From Pseudarthrobacter raffinosi (GTDB lineage: Bacteria; Actinomycetota; Actinomycetes; Actinomycetales; Micrococcaceae), in NCBI RefSeq assembly GCF_023913735.1, contig NZ_JAMXBH010000008.1:1-64000 (forward strand): 64,000 bases of DNA, in the 5' to 3' direction. The notes below the pieces were generated by a model. It saw only the letters and a list, made by a program, of their open reading frames with translations, had not been told where the DNA came from and made no database searches. Position numbers and translations under genes: made by a program. Below, one piece after another: positions 26,769-36,331 of the stretch (its first letter is position 1; every line of letters starts with the position of its first letter).

Positions 26769-27746
26769 ATGAGAGCAGTGCGCGCAAGTAAGCCGGGAGG
26801 TCCGGAAGTACTTGAAATTTACGAGATCCCCATTCCTGTTCCTGCCCCCGGCGAGGTGCTCATCGACGTGGCTGCCGTCGGGCTCAACCGCGCAGACACA
26901 CTGCAGCGCGAAGGCAACTACAAGCTTCCTGCCGGGGCCAGTGATGTCCTCGGCCTGGAAGTATCTGGCACCATCTCGGCTCTCGGGGATGGAGTCTCAC
27001 ATTTTTCCGCGGGCGATGAAGTTGTCGCACTCCTCATCGGCGGTGGCTATGCGGAGCACGTCGCCGTTCCTGCAGGCCAGGTTCTGAAGGCTCCGGGCGG
27101 CATTGACCTGGTGAGTGCTGCAGCCCTGCCAGAAACAATGGCCACCGTATATTCCAACCTTTTTATGTCGGCGCGGCTCGCTTGTGGCGAGACAGTACTG
27201 ATCCATGGCGGAGCAGGCGGCATAGGAACCACTGCCATCCAGCTGGCGAAGGCCTTCGGAGCCAACGTAGCCGTCACGGCAGGATTGCAGGAAAAGCTGG
27301 ATGCGGCTGCGGGCCTGGGCGCTGACATCCTGATCAACTACAACGACCAGGACTTTGTCGCCGAAATCAAAATAGCTACGGCCGGGCGGGGCGCCGACGT
27401 CATCCTCGACGTGGTCGGTGCAAAGTACCTGTCCCGCAATATCGACGCCCTGAACTTTTCCGGCCGACTTGTCGTCATCGGCCTGCAAGGCGGAGCGAAA
27501 ACCGAATTCGACATCCGCTCCCTGATGGCCAAGCGCGCCAGTGTGATCGGCACGCTGCTGCGATCGAGACCCGTCGAAGAGAAAACGGCCATCATGGCCG
27601 CTCTGGCCGAGCACGTCTGGCCGCTCGTGGCTGCAGGTACGGTCGAGGTGCCCGTAAGCAAGACCTTTCCCCTCGCGGAGGTGGCTGCCGCCCACAGCTA
27701 CTTCGACTCGGGCACCCATATCGGCAAAGTACTACTTACGGTCTAG
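26769..27746 (+). CDS. NAD(P)H:quinone oxidoreductase, zinc-free MDR family
   Basis: The 325-residue medium-chain dehydrogenase/reductase lacks zinc-ligand cysteines. It has GLNRADTLQREGNYKLP, the nucleotide motif IHGGAGGIGTTAIQLAKAFG (about residues 141-160) and GRLVVIGLQGG. This matches the PIG3/Qor group, which uses NADPH to reduce quinones. GGAGGTCCAA precedes the ATG. Its neighbours are decayed redox genes, so its pathway is unclear. Confidence 0.88.
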   Translation: MRAVRASKPGGPEVLEIYEIPIPVPAPGEVLIDVAAVGLNRADTLQREGNYKLPAGASDVLGLEVSGTISALGDGVSHFSAGDEVVALLIGGGYAEHVAVPAGQVLKAPGGIDLVSAAALPETMATVYSNLFMSARLACGETVLIHGGAGGIGTTAIQLAKAFGANVAVTAGLQEKLDAAAGLGADILINYNDQDFVAEIKIATAGRGADVILDVVGAKYLSRNIDALNFSGRLVVIGLQGGAKTEFDIRSLMAKRASVIGTLLRSRPVEEKTAIMAALAEHVWPLVAAGTVEVPVSKTFPLAEVAAAHSYFDSGTHIGKVLLTV

Positions 27747-27934
27747 CCGTAGAGACGGCCATGGGATCACGTGTAGCGTCCAAACGTTGCGACCCGGCCG
27801 GACCGAGGTGAACACTGACGCCGCCTCCATGATCACCGGGCACACACGCTTGCCATAGACGGGAGGCTACACCATCCGTCAAAACGATCCGGTCCATCCG
27901 ATCTGCCCGAACCATCTTTCCTAGGAGGATCTTC

Positions 27935-28310
27935 ATGACAAGCATAGACACCATTAGAACCGCCCGCCGTTGTCGGCTCGGGCTACATGGCCAGGGAATC
28001 GCCCAAGTCCTGGCGATGCATGGCTACAAAGTCGCGCTGGGCGACGTCGACGGTGAGACAGCCGAGCGGGCGCATGTCCGTCTCGTCGAACAGGCTCGGG
28101 GGTTCGAGGCCCGCGGGCTGTTTCCGGAAGGGGCCTCCGAGGTCATCGGGGGAAACCTCGCCGCTGCCGGCAGCATAGAAGAAACCGTGGCCACGGCGGA
28201 CTACATCGTCGAAGCCGTTCCCGAAGAACCCACATAGAAGGCCGGTATCCTCCGCAGGATCTCGGCCGCCGCACCGCCCACTGCGCCGGATCCCTCCAGA
28301 AAGAGAAGGC
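27935..28310 (+). pseudogene. 3-hydroxyacyl-CoA (or carnitine) dehydrogenase, broken N-terminal part
   Basis: The N-terminal Rossmann domain is split over two frames: VVGSGYM is read in one frame, then GQGIAQVLAMHGYKVALGD in the ATG frame after a frameshift near 27990. A TAG at 28235-28237 interrupts EAVPEEPT and the following KAGILRRISAA. The remaining two thirds of the enzyme are gone, and the relaxase remnant begins directly after. Confidence 0.72.
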
Positions 28311-28323
28311 ACTGCGGAAGCTC

Positions 28324-29379
28324 ATGCCTGAGCCCATCCGCGCAGACGAAGCCTACGAACGCGGCGCGGTCACCAACTACACCCGCGACGAGAACGCACC
28401 CCGCGTCCAGGCAGCCGATCAGATCCTCCGCCGGATCGAAGCAGAGCAGATGCTGCGCCGCCGACTGCCCGAACCCGCGGCCACGGCCACGGCCCCGGAC
28501 GGCCTGCCGGCATGGATGGCCCCAGCCGACGTCATCACCCACCAGGACACCCCGGCCCTATGGCGCAAGGAACTCGAAGGACGCCGCGAAGTCATGTCCC
28601 AGGAGGTCAACCGGCTCGGATCCCAGCTGGCCGCAGAACCGCCGGCATGGGCCAAAGCACTCGGGCCCGTACCGTCGGACACGCAAAAGCAGCAGCAGTG
28701 GCGGGACCTGGCTGTGGAAGTCAAGTCCTTCCGCGACACCTACCGGATCCCGGAAACGGAAACGACAGTCCTGCCCGCCGAGTACACCGAAAAGGGAACC
28801 GGTGCCGAGCTGGCCGCCCGCGTGACAGCCATGCACAAATACTCCGCACAGACCGCGAAGGAGCCGCTGTCGCCCGACGACGCCAAGCTCATGGCCGAGG
28901 CCGCCGAGGTCCAGGCAACGGTGGCCACCGAGCTAACTCCGGCAGAGCGTGTCGTGGACGTACTGCGCGAGGAACGCTCCCAGGACGTCACCCTGACGCC
29001 GGAGCAGGAACGGGATGAACACGTTGCCGCTACGGCCCGCAAGGTCCGGGAGAACCTGAAAGCACGCCAGAGTGAACAGGCGCCGGAGCAGGCTCCGGAA
29101 GCCGTTAACGAGGCGTTGAAGGACATTGCCTCACGCAGGGAGGCAGAGCGCTCCACCGGCGAAGCTGCTGGCGAGGAAGCCAACAAGTCATGGCAGGACC
29201 GGTTGGCCGCGGCACGACAGAAGCAGCCTGCGGCCAGCCATGACTTTGCCGAGAAACTGGCCCAGATCCGTAAGGCCCAGGAAGACCAAGTCGCGGAGGA
29301 AACACAGCGGAAGGCTGCACGCCGCGGACCCAGCGCCGGACCCGAACAAGGCCGCCGCGGCCCCACGCTAGGACGCTGA
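28324..29379 (+). pseudogene. MobF/TrwC-type relaxase, C-terminal region only
   Basis: The 351-codon open frame matches the accessory C-terminus that follows the helicase domain of actinobacterial TraA/TrwC relaxases: LPAWMAPADVITHQDTPALW, WAKALGPVPSD, FRDTYRIPETETTVLPAEY and KGTGAELAARVTAMHKY. The rest is a charged helical tail (RKVRENLKARQSEQAPEQAP). The relaxase and helicase domains are missing, and the start codon falls in the fused upstream sequence. It indicates an integrated plasmid or conjugative element relic. The frame is intact, so a small protein could still be made. Confidence 0.7.
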
Positions 29380-29698
29380 CCTGTTCGCCGAATTGATCAG
29401 AGCCAAAAAGAAGTGCGCGACGCAGACACAGCGACGAACATTCGACCCTTGGCCTGATGAACAGCGTGCCATGGTCCAACTTCGAACAACAGGCCCGGAA
29501 GTCAACAGCGGACAAAAGCCCACAGAACAGAAGACACCCACGACTGGCGCCTGCGCCAAGCCCGGCTCCTGCCCAGCAGGCCGTCTGCGATCAGCAGCAG
29601 GCTGACCGGTCGCGCCGACCGTCCTGGGGTGGCGCTGCGTAACGGAGGACCGCCAGTATTGCCGTTTCGGGCGGCCCTTGATCGATAGGATCAAACGC
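29380..29698. other. Intergenic region between relaxase remnant and yhcG-like gene
   Basis: I see no supported gene in these 319 bp. AGGATCAAACGC directly before 29699 provides a modest ribosome-binding site. Confidence 0.35.
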
Positions 29699-30754
29699 AT
29701 GACTGACGCACGTGACCTCGCCCTCCCCACCGGCTACACCGACCTCCTTGGCGAGCTCAAGAACCGCGTCCGCGCCGCCCGCACACAGGCGCTACGGACC
29801 GTCAACACCCAACTCATAGCGCTGTACTGGTCCATCGGAAACGACGTAAGTGCACAGCAGGACATCCAGGGCTGGGGGAGTGGTGTCATCAAAAGACTGG
29901 CCGAGGACCTTCGTGCGGAGTTCCCCGAGATGAAGGGATTCTCCCCCCGAAACCTCCAGTACATGACCACCTTCGCCAAAGCCTGGACGGGGACCTCAAT
30001 TGCGCAACAGGCTGTTGCGCAATTGCCGTGGGGCCACATCACTGTGCTACTGGACAAGGTCAAGAGCCAGAAGGACCGGAACTGGTACGCATCGGCGGCG
30101 GTCGAGTACGGGTGGTCCCGCAACGTCCTGATGAACATGATCATGAACAAGACCTTGGAACGCACAGGAGCAGCACCCTCGAATTTCGCGCAACAGCTTG
30201 TTGCGCAAGACTCCGAGCTTGCTCAACAGGTGGCGAAGGATCCCTACAACTTCGAATTCCTCGGCCTCTCCGGTGAAGTGGCGGAACGCGACCTCGAAAA
30301 TGCCCTCACCAGCAGGATCACCGAAACCCTCCGAGAACTGGGCCCAGGATTTGCCTTCGTCGGCCGCCAGGTCCACTTCGATGTTGACGGGGACGATTTT
30401 TACGTAGACATGCTGTTTTTTCACATCGAGCAGCTCCGGTACGTCGTCATCGAACTTAAGACCGGCAAGTTCCAGCCCGAATTCGCCGGGAAACTCAACT
30501 TCTACGTCGCCCTCGTGGACGACGTGCTCCGACGCGACCACCACAACGAAACCATCGGCATCCTCATCTGCGGCACTAAAAATGACCGCAGCGTCCGCTA
30601 CAGCCTCGGGCGCTCCACGTCACCCATGGCCATTGCCGCCTACACGTTCGACAAACTTCCCCCGGCCGAACAGAAAGCACTACCCAACGAGGGACACATT
30701 GTCGCCGCCCTCGAATGGGCCGAACCGGACTCCGAGTTGATACAAAGCGACTAG
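29699..30754 (+). CDS. YhcG-type PDDEXK nuclease family protein (DUF1016)
   Basis: The start at ATG 29699 (MTDARDLALPTGY) is preferred over an upstream TTG at 29678. 351 residues. The N-terminal DUF1016 domain shows IALYWSIGNDVSAQQ, GFSPRNLQYMTTFA and VAQLPWGHITVLLDKV. The C-terminal nuclease domain shows FYVDMLFFHIEQLRYVVIELK, with the D...E-x-K signature (D in FYVDMLFF, E-L-K at the end). YhcG proteins often accompany restriction or plasmid loci, and here the gene lies behind a relaxase relic. Two perfect inverted repeats of GCGCAACA occur within the coding sequence. Confidence 0.88.
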   Translation: MTDARDLALPTGYTDLLGELKNRVRAARTQALRTVNTQLIALYWSIGNDVSAQQDIQGWGSGVIKRLAEDLRAEFPEMKGFSPRNLQYMTTFAKAWTGTSIAQQAVAQLPWGHITVLLDKVKSQKDRNWYASAAVEYGWSRNVLMNMIMNKTLERTGAAPSNFAQQLVAQDSELAQQVAKDPYNFEFLGLSGEVAERDLENALTSRITETLRELGPGFAFVGRQVHFDVDGDDFYVDMLFFHIEQLRYVVIELKTGKFQPEFAGKLNFYVALVDDVLRRDHHNETIGILICGTKNDRSVRYSLGRSTSPMAIAAYTFDKLPPAEQKALPNEGHIVAALEWAEPDSELIQSD

Positions 30755-30789
30755 AAAGGCTTCGCCGGTCGGCATTTGCTCCATGCCAA

Positions 30790-30938
30790 TCCCCAGTTCC
30801 GGCGCAACCGAAGCCGGCGAACGTCCCGAGGAGATCACCAGCGCAACGGCATCGGCTTTGAACTCATCGGAATAGGTTGGTCGAGCAGACATGGGCACAA
30901 TCCTTTCAAACTGTGTCTCACATCAGTAGTACACCTCA
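30790..30938 (-). mobile_element. IS3-family 5' end: inverted repeat plus orfA start
   Basis: Reading leftwards, the left inverted repeat TGAGGTGT-n-GATGTGAGACA (30938-30913) is followed by ATG and MSARPTYSDEFKADAVALVI, then SPASVAPELGIG, the start of the OrfA HTH. After that the sequence changes to the 3' flank of the yhcG-like gene. The repeat matches the one at 291-317. Only the head of the element is present. Confidence 0.75.
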
Positions 30939-31400
30939 GACTTTGGTTCGACGGTTTCGAAAGTACTCAGGTCACCGCCGGTGTTGGCCAGAAACGTGGC
31001 GCCCGGCACGGGCCCGAATCCGGGCATGCTCAGCAGGATCTCCGCATCGATGCTGTTGATCTGCTCGGCCAGACGAACGACCAGGGCCGAGCCTGTGCTC
31101 TGGGTTGGCAGGACTGTGTGCTGGGCGTTCGCGGCGTCGACGGCTTTTACTGCCATGGCGACGCTGTTCCGGCAGCCACGTTTCCTCAGCCATCCCGTGA
31201 GCCGGGTCAGTCCGATCCGGCGGATGCCCTCCGGGGTTTGGTAGCCGCCCAGGAGGATCAGGGGCGCCTTCTTGGAGTAGTCGAACGCCCGCTCGAGTGC
31301 CGGGAAATATTCCAGCAGTGTGGCCCGGAGGCGGTTTATGGACCGGACCCGGTCACAGATCAGGTCGGTGCGGCGGGCGGTGAGCAGGCGCAGGTTACTT
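30939..31400 (-). pseudogene. IS110-family transposase, internal fragment
   Basis: It encodes RILT-like text NLRLLTARRTDLICDRVRSI, then ALERAFDYSKKAPLILLGGY, and LLSMPGFGPVPGATFLANTG. These are the linker and start of the Transposase_20 domain of IS110 enzymes. The N-terminal DEDD catalytic domain is absent, about 20 residues are missing before LLSMPGFG, and the C-terminus is cut where the IS3 end was inserted. Confidence 0.75.
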
Positions 31401-31433
31401 TGATTTCTTGCATCTCTTGTATCGCTTTCTGTA

Positions 31434-32564
31434 TCAGCGTTCGCCGACGGCTGCTTGAGCCTTCTCGTTTGCCTCACGGATCTGGTCTGTCATGTCTGTG
31501 TAGAACTCGTCGTTGGGGTCCTTGACGCCCCAGCCGCGGCCGAGATTTTCGATGTAGCCGCACCAGTGCCATCCGATGATCCACGGTTCGGCGGCGACTC
31601 GAGCCAAGCCGTTGGCGTAGTCTGCACCGCGTTCGGCCTGGGTCTCCATATCGCTCGTGCGGTGCGGGTTCATCTCCGTGGGGACCCAGTTGCCGATGTC
31701 TGCGATCACGACCGGCTTGCCCGTGAGCTCGTGCCAACCACGGAGGTCTTCAATCATCGTGGAGTACTCTTCGTCGGACTTTCCGGTGAAGTACTGGACG
31801 GAAAGAACATCGATGAAAGGGACCATTGCGCGCAGGGCTGCTTCTGGGATGCCTTTATTGCCGTTGTACCGGTCCCCGAGGATCAGGTGGTTGGGGTCGT
31901 AGCGCCGGATGGCCTCGGTGATTGTTTTGTAGTACTGCGTGGCCACGTCGAACAGTTTATGATCGTGTTCTTCTTGCGTCAGGCCCTCGAATCCGGGCCA
32001 GAATCTGCCGGCAGCGTGGGGCAGCCAAGCGGGAATGTCAACGAGAAAGTAACCGATGAGGTTCGTGCTGTTCTTGTGATCGGACACCATACGGCGGGCT
32101 ATCCAGTCGGCATACTTCTGGAAGTCTTCGCCAAAGACGTCCCTGAACGCCGGGTGGCCGTTCCAGTCTTCAATCTCTTGCGCACGGATCTGCACAACGT
32201 ACGGGAATCCGGAGTCAAGTAGATGCTGGTCCGGCCACGGGGAGGAGTGGCCCAGATCGACCGGGTCGCCGAACCAGTCCAGCGCTTCCCCCCATCCGCC
32301 GCTGATGTACTGGGAGGTCCAACCGATGGTATTGAAGTTCAGTTCTTGCAGATCCCGGACAACTCCCTTGGTCCAGGCTTCGCGTGTGCCGTACTTGCGC
32401 TCGAAGATTTCTACGTTGTGCGGGTAGCGAAGGTCAGAGTCGTCCAGGTGGTTGAGCGCGAGAGAGATGAACGGCTTGCCCTGGGGGTCGATGAAGCTCC
32501 AGGCTCCGGTCTCGTTCTGACCTACCTGAAAGAACGAACGGGGTGCCGATGTATTTGATGACAT
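31434..32564 (-). CDS. Agarase-like glycoside hydrolase (TIM-barrel type)
   Basis: The 376-residue protein has no signal peptide. Its opening FFQVGQNETGAWSFIDPQGKPFISLALNHLD resembles agarase-annotated GH-A clan proteins. Later strands read IGYFLVDIPAWLP and GKPVVIADIGNW, where catalytic acids would normally be Glu; both positions show Asp, as I recall in related agarase-like proteins. It is the last gene of the sugar ABC operon and probably processes the imported sugar or oligosaccharide in the cytoplasm. Substrate is unknown, and the assignment rests on general resemblance. Confidence 0.62.
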   Translation of the reverse strand: MSSNTSAPRSFFQVGQNETGAWSFIDPQGKPFISLALNHLDDSDLRYPHNVEIFERKYGTREAWTKGVVRDLQELNFNTIGWTSQYISGGWGEALDWFGDPVDLGHSSPWPDQHLLDSGFPYVVQIRAQEIEDWNGHPAFRDVFGEDFQKYADWIARRMVSDHKNSTNLIGYFLVDIPAWLPHAAGRFWPGFEGLTQEEHDHKLFDVATQYYKTITEAIRRYDPNHLILGDRYNGNKGIPEAALRAMVPFIDVLSVQYFTGKSDEEYSTMIEDLRGWHELTGKPVVIADIGNWVPTEMNPHRTSDMETQAERGADYANGLARVAAEPWIIGWHWCGYIENLGRGWGVKDPNDEFYTDMTDQIREANEKAQAAVGER

Positions 32565-32597
32565 TGCTGGTGATTTCCCTTCGATTTCTTGGCGCTG

Positions 32598-33566
32598 TTA
32601 CTTCTTGCTGAGCGAAACGGCAGCGATGATGATGAGTCCCTTGATGATCTGCTGGACCGAGGAATCCACGCCCATGAGTACAAGGCCGTTGTTCATCATG
32701 CCGATGATCAGGGAGCCTGCGAGGGCGCCGATAATGGTGCCGCGCCCACCGAAGAGGCTCACGCCGCCAAGGATCACTGCCGCGATGACGTCAAGTTCGA
32801 GCCCGACGCCGACGTCGGGACGTGCCGCGTGGGCTATTCCGGTGAAAAGGAGGGAGGACAGTCCGACGAGCCCGCCGGTGATGACAAAGGAAAGGATGAT
32901 TGTGCGCTGGGTGTTTACGCCCGTGAAGCGGGCTGCCTGGGGGTTGCCTCCGGTGGCGAAGACCCGCAGGCCGAAGACGCTTTTATGGAGGATTATGACC
33001 CCGAGGGCAACGATTACCACCGTCCAGACGACGGCTATTGGAATTCCAAGGATGTTGCTGTCACCGAAGATGCTGAAGAACGGACGATTAGCGATGAGCA
33101 CAGGTCGCGTATCTGTGATGATCAAGGCGATTCCGCGTGCAACACCAAGCATGCCCAACGTTACGAGGAAGCTGGGCACCCCTAATTTGACGGTAAGTAA
33201 GCCGTTGATGAATCCAAATATCACTCCCACCGCAATGGCGGCCAGCGCTCCCAGGAGCCAGAAGTTGGAGATGTACTGCAGGGCTAGGCCGGAAACCATT
33301 CCACACAGGGCGAAAACGCTGCCTACTGAGAGGTCGATCTGTGCGTTGACGATGACAAAGGTCACACCGACGGCGATGATCGACACGATGGCTGTCTGTC
33401 GGCCGACGTTGGCGAAGTTCTGGGCGCTGAAGAACACCGGAGAGGCGATCGAGAAGAACGCCACCAACGCCACCAGTGCGATGTAGACAAAATATTCGCG
33501 GATGAAATTTCCCGCTGATCTGCCGCTCCACAGCGGCCGCACAAATCTAGTATTGGTCGCGCTCAT
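32598..33566 (-). CDS. Sugar ABC transporter permease, RbsC family
   Basis: The 322-residue membrane protein has eight to ten helices. Family landmarks are NVGRQTAIVSIIAVGVTFVI, QIDLSVGSVFALCGM, and the coupling-helix region FATGGNPQAARFTGVN. It ends in SLSKK. It overlaps the ATPase gene by 20 bp. One permease gene is present, as expected for a homodimeric ribose-type channel. Confidence 0.92.
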   Translation of the reverse strand: MSATNTRFVRPLWSGRSAGNFIREYFVYIALVALVAFFSIASPVFFSAQNFANVGRQTAIVSIIAVGVTFVIVNAQIDLSVGSVFALCGMVSGLALQYISNFWLLGALAAIAVGVIFGFINGLLTVKLGVPSFLVTLGMLGVARGIALIITDTRPVLIANRPFFSIFGDSNILGIPIAVVWTVVIVALGVIILHKSVFGLRVFATGGNPQAARFTGVNTQRTIILSFVITGGLVGLSSLLFTGIAHAARPDVGVGLELDVIAAVILGGVSLFGGRGTIIGALAGSLIIGMMNNGLVLMGVDSSVQQIIKGLIIIAAVSLSKK

Positions 33567-35115
33567 GGCTCTCTAGAACCCTCTCGTTGAGTCTTGAATA
33601 GATATATTGATCAGTCGTATCGCTTGTTACTTTTTCCGGCTCGCTCATCGAGGTGGACGTCATGAAGTAGATTTCGTCGCAAAGTTCCTGAAGCTCGACG
33701 AAGTCCGACGAGGCAACAACAATTGCGGCCCCCTCTTCTGCGAAGCGATGAATCACCCGGTAGATTTCCTGCCTCGCCGCCACGTCGACGCCCTGTGTCG
33801 GCTCGTCCAGGAGAAGCACCTGCATCCCTGGTTGCATCCATTTGGCGAAGACGACCTTCTGCTGGTTTCCGCCGGACAGGGACTGTACAGGGCTGTCGAT
33901 GGAGCTCGTCTTCACCTGGAGCGTGTCCACCAGTCCGTGAATCAGTGTGCGCGCGGCCTTGTTGTCGACCAGCCCGCCTTTACGCAAGGCCTTGTAGTGG
34001 GCGAGCGTTAGGTTACGTTGGATCGAGTGCTGCAGGATTATGCCGGACCGGTGCCGGTCCTCGGGCACCAGTGCGACCCCTGCATGCAATGCTTCCCACG
34101 GGTGCTTAAAACGCACGAAACGACCATCGAGCGTGATCTCTCCTGCTGTGCCCCGGCGCACACCTCCGATCGTTTCCAGCAGCTCTGTCCGCCCCGTTCC
34201 GATCAGACCGGCGATGCCGACAATCTGACCGGCAGAAGCCGTGAAGCTGATGTTGGAGAACCGGTCGCCCGCCAGACTTGAAACCTGCAGTTTCGGCCCG
34301 GACGACGAAGTGGTCGTCAGCTCCGGGTGCGTGTAGCGGTCGAAATCCTCCTTCGCCGGGCCGGGCTCATCCGGCTCGGTCCCAGTGATTTCGCGGACCA
34401 GAGATTGCATCTCCATGTCGGCTACGTCCGCCGTAAGTACTTTCCGCCCGTCTCGGATGATCGTCACGCGATCGGCGAGTTCGAACACTTCGGTCAGGCG
34501 GTGAGTAACGTAGATAATGCCCACGCCGGATTTTTGGATGTCCCGGATGCTCTTGAAAAGCAGCAGTTGGTCCGCTTTAGTCAGGGTGGATGTGGGCTCG
34601 TCGAGCACGAGCACGCGGGCGTCACGGTGTATGGCTTTGGCGATCTCAACGAGTTGCCGCGATGCCACCGAGAGGTTTTCGACCAGTTCTTCCGGGGGCA
34701 GATGAAGGCCGAGGCTGTCGGTGAGTTCCTTCGCGATGCTGTTCATTTTCTTCTTCTGAACGAGTCCGAGCGCGTTACGGATTTCGTTGCCGAGGAAAAT
34801 GTTCTGAGCCACCGAGAGGCACGGAACGAGGCTCAATTCCTGAAAGACGGTCGCGATGTCAGAGTGGGAGCGTTCCCGCCCGTCGACCTCAACCGTTCCT
34901 TCGTCTTGGGGCTGCACCCCGTCAAGGATCTTGATGAGTGTCGACTTACCGGCTCCATTGGGGCCGAGAAGGGCATGGACTTCACCCGCCCGCAACTCAA
35001 AGTCGACGTCCTTGAGAGCGTATATTCCGTTGAATGCTTTACTTACTCCCTGGGCTACGAGAACGGTTTCACCTGCGGGGTGTTCGACTGGAATCGCTTC
35101 GGCGTGAGCATTCAT
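33547..35115 (-). CDS. Sugar ABC transporter ATP-binding protein, RbsA/MglA type
   Basis: The start at 35115 (MNAHAEAIPVEHPAGETVLV) is supported by GGAAGGATAAGGGC upstream. 522 residues, two ABC domains. Domain 1 has GPNGAGKST and the D-E-P-T block VLVLDEPTSTLTKADQ. Domain 2 has the degenerate P-loop GIAGLIGTGRTELLE, the signature SLSGGNQQKVVFAKW and LLLDEPTQGVDVAARQE. Both halves are complete in the usual monosaccharide transporter pattern. Confidence 0.93.
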   Translation of the reverse strand: MNAHAEAIPVEHPAGETVLVAQGVSKAFNGIYALKDVDFELRAGEVHALLGPNGAGKSTLIKILDGVQPQDEGTVEVDGRERSHSDIATVFQELSLVPCLSVAQNIFLGNEIRNALGLVQKKKMNSIAKELTDSLGLHLPPEELVENLSVASRQLVEIAKAIHRDARVLVLDEPTSTLTKADQLLLFKSIRDIQKSGVGIIYVTHRLTEVFELADRVTIIRDGRKVLTADVADMEMQSLVREITGTEPDEPGPAKEDFDRYTHPELTTTSSSGPKLQVSSLAGDRFSNISFTASAGQIVGIAGLIGTGRTELLETIGGVRRGTAGEITLDGRFVRFKHPWEALHAGVALVPEDRHRSGIILQHSIQRNLTLAHYKALRKGGLVDNKAARTLIHGLVDTLQVKTSSIDSPVQSLSGGNQQKVVFAKWMQPGMQVLLLDEPTQGVDVAARQEIYRVIHRFAEEGAAIVVASSDFVELQELCDEIYFMTSTSMSEPEKVTSDTTDQYIYSRLNERVLESHERDQY

Positions 35116-35164
35116 GCCCTTATCCTTCCTGTAGTCCGCGTACGGTTTCTGGTCATTTGAATTG

Positions 35165-36331
35165 CTAGCCGCAGATGCCTGAAGACTTGCAGGCGTCGAG
35201 GACTTCCTGTGGCGGCTTCGTGTGGAAGATCGACTCATAGCTCTTAAGCAGGTTGCCGGGAGTCACAGCCACAGGGGGAAGGGCAACCCAGGCAGGGACC
35301 TTGTTCCCGATGAGTGCGTTGGCCGCGGCCAGCGCTTCCGCTACTCCCTGGTCATACGGCTGTTGGGCACCGATCGCTTTGATGTATCCGCCGCTGGCCA
35401 TTTCCACCGCAACCTCTGTTCCCAGGTCGATGGTGGTGATAGGGATGTTCACGCCCGCGTTCCGGAGGGAAGCAACGGATTGCATTGCCGGGGAGTCCCA
35501 GATGACGAACAGGCCCTTGACGTCCGGGTTGGCGGTCATGAAGTTGGCAGCAACGGGCCCGACCGCGTTGGTGTCTGTGAAACTGACGGTCTTTACCTTG
35601 ACGTCGGGGCGGTTTTGTTTGAACCACTCCGTGACACGCAGGGTGCGTTGGTTCGTAGTGTAAAAGTCCACACCGTAATCCACGATCCCGGCGGCGCCGT
35701 TTTGCGGAATGTACTTGGAGAGCCCCGCAGCCGCAATTTCGCCGTTGCCCTGATTATCCGGAGCAACCACAGCCTGGTAGTCGGCAGGATATGTCAGGCC
35801 GGACGCCGGCATGTGGATGAAGATCAGTTTGATGCCGGCAGCCGCAACCTTTTTATACGTCGCGGCTGTGGCCACATCGTCCGTGGGGATGCTGATGATG
35901 GCATCAGGCTTCTTCGTGATGAGGTTTTCAAGGTCAGATATCTGCTGCTGGACTTTGAACTTCGCATCGGTCACGCCGACGACCTGCACGCCGAGGCCGG
36001 TGAGTGTTTTCTGAATGCCTTCGATGGTCAAACGGGACCAGTCGATGTCCATGGTGTTCATCGAGATGCCCACAGAGAACTTTCCGTCAGCGACCTTCTT
36101 TTTGTCCGCGTCGCTGAGTTGGAGTTTGTCGACGAGGGCTGGTTCCTCACCGTTCTTTCCCTTGCCGACGATGCCGGCCGGGGCGATCGATGCGGCATCT
36201 ACCACGACAGCTTTCCCGTCGGAAGCGCTTGATGTGCCGTCGGAGGCGTCGGACGAGCATCCTGAAAGGAGGAGCGCGAAGGCGGTGAGCAGACCTGCGC
36301 CTGCGGCAATTCTCTTCTTACTGCGTGTCAT
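35165..36331 (-). CDS. Sugar ABC transporter substrate-binding lipoprotein (first paralogue)
   Basis: The 388-residue periplasmic-binding-protein fold I protein has a lipoprotein signal RIAAGAGLLTAFALLLSGC. DKKKVADGKFSVGISMNTMD opens the mature domain, and ISIPTDDVATAATYKKVAAAG and IIDLGTEVAVEMASGGYIKA follow the RbsB/xylose-binding pattern. Its gene directly precedes the ATPase gene. It is clearly related to the protein coded at 37711 in the same operon, which is unusual. Confidence 0.9.
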   Translation of the reverse strand: MTRSKKRIAAGAGLLTAFALLLSGCSSDASDGTSSASDGKAVVVDAASIAPAGIVGKGKNGEEPALVDKLQLSDADKKKVADGKFSVGISMNTMDIDWSRLTIEGIQKTLTGLGVQVVGVTDAKFKVQQQISDLENLITKKPDAIISIPTDDVATAATYKKVAAAGIKLIFIHMPASGLTYPADYQAVVAPDNQGNGEIAAAGLSKYIPQNGAAGIVDYGVDFYTTNQRTLRVTEWFKQNRPDVKVKTVSFTDTNAVGPVAANFMTANPDVKGLFVIWDSPAMQSVASLRNAGVNIPITTIDLGTEVAVEMASGGYIKAIGAQQPYDQGVAEALAAANALIGNKVPAWVALPPVAVTPGNLLKSYESIFHTKPPQEVLDACKSSGICG

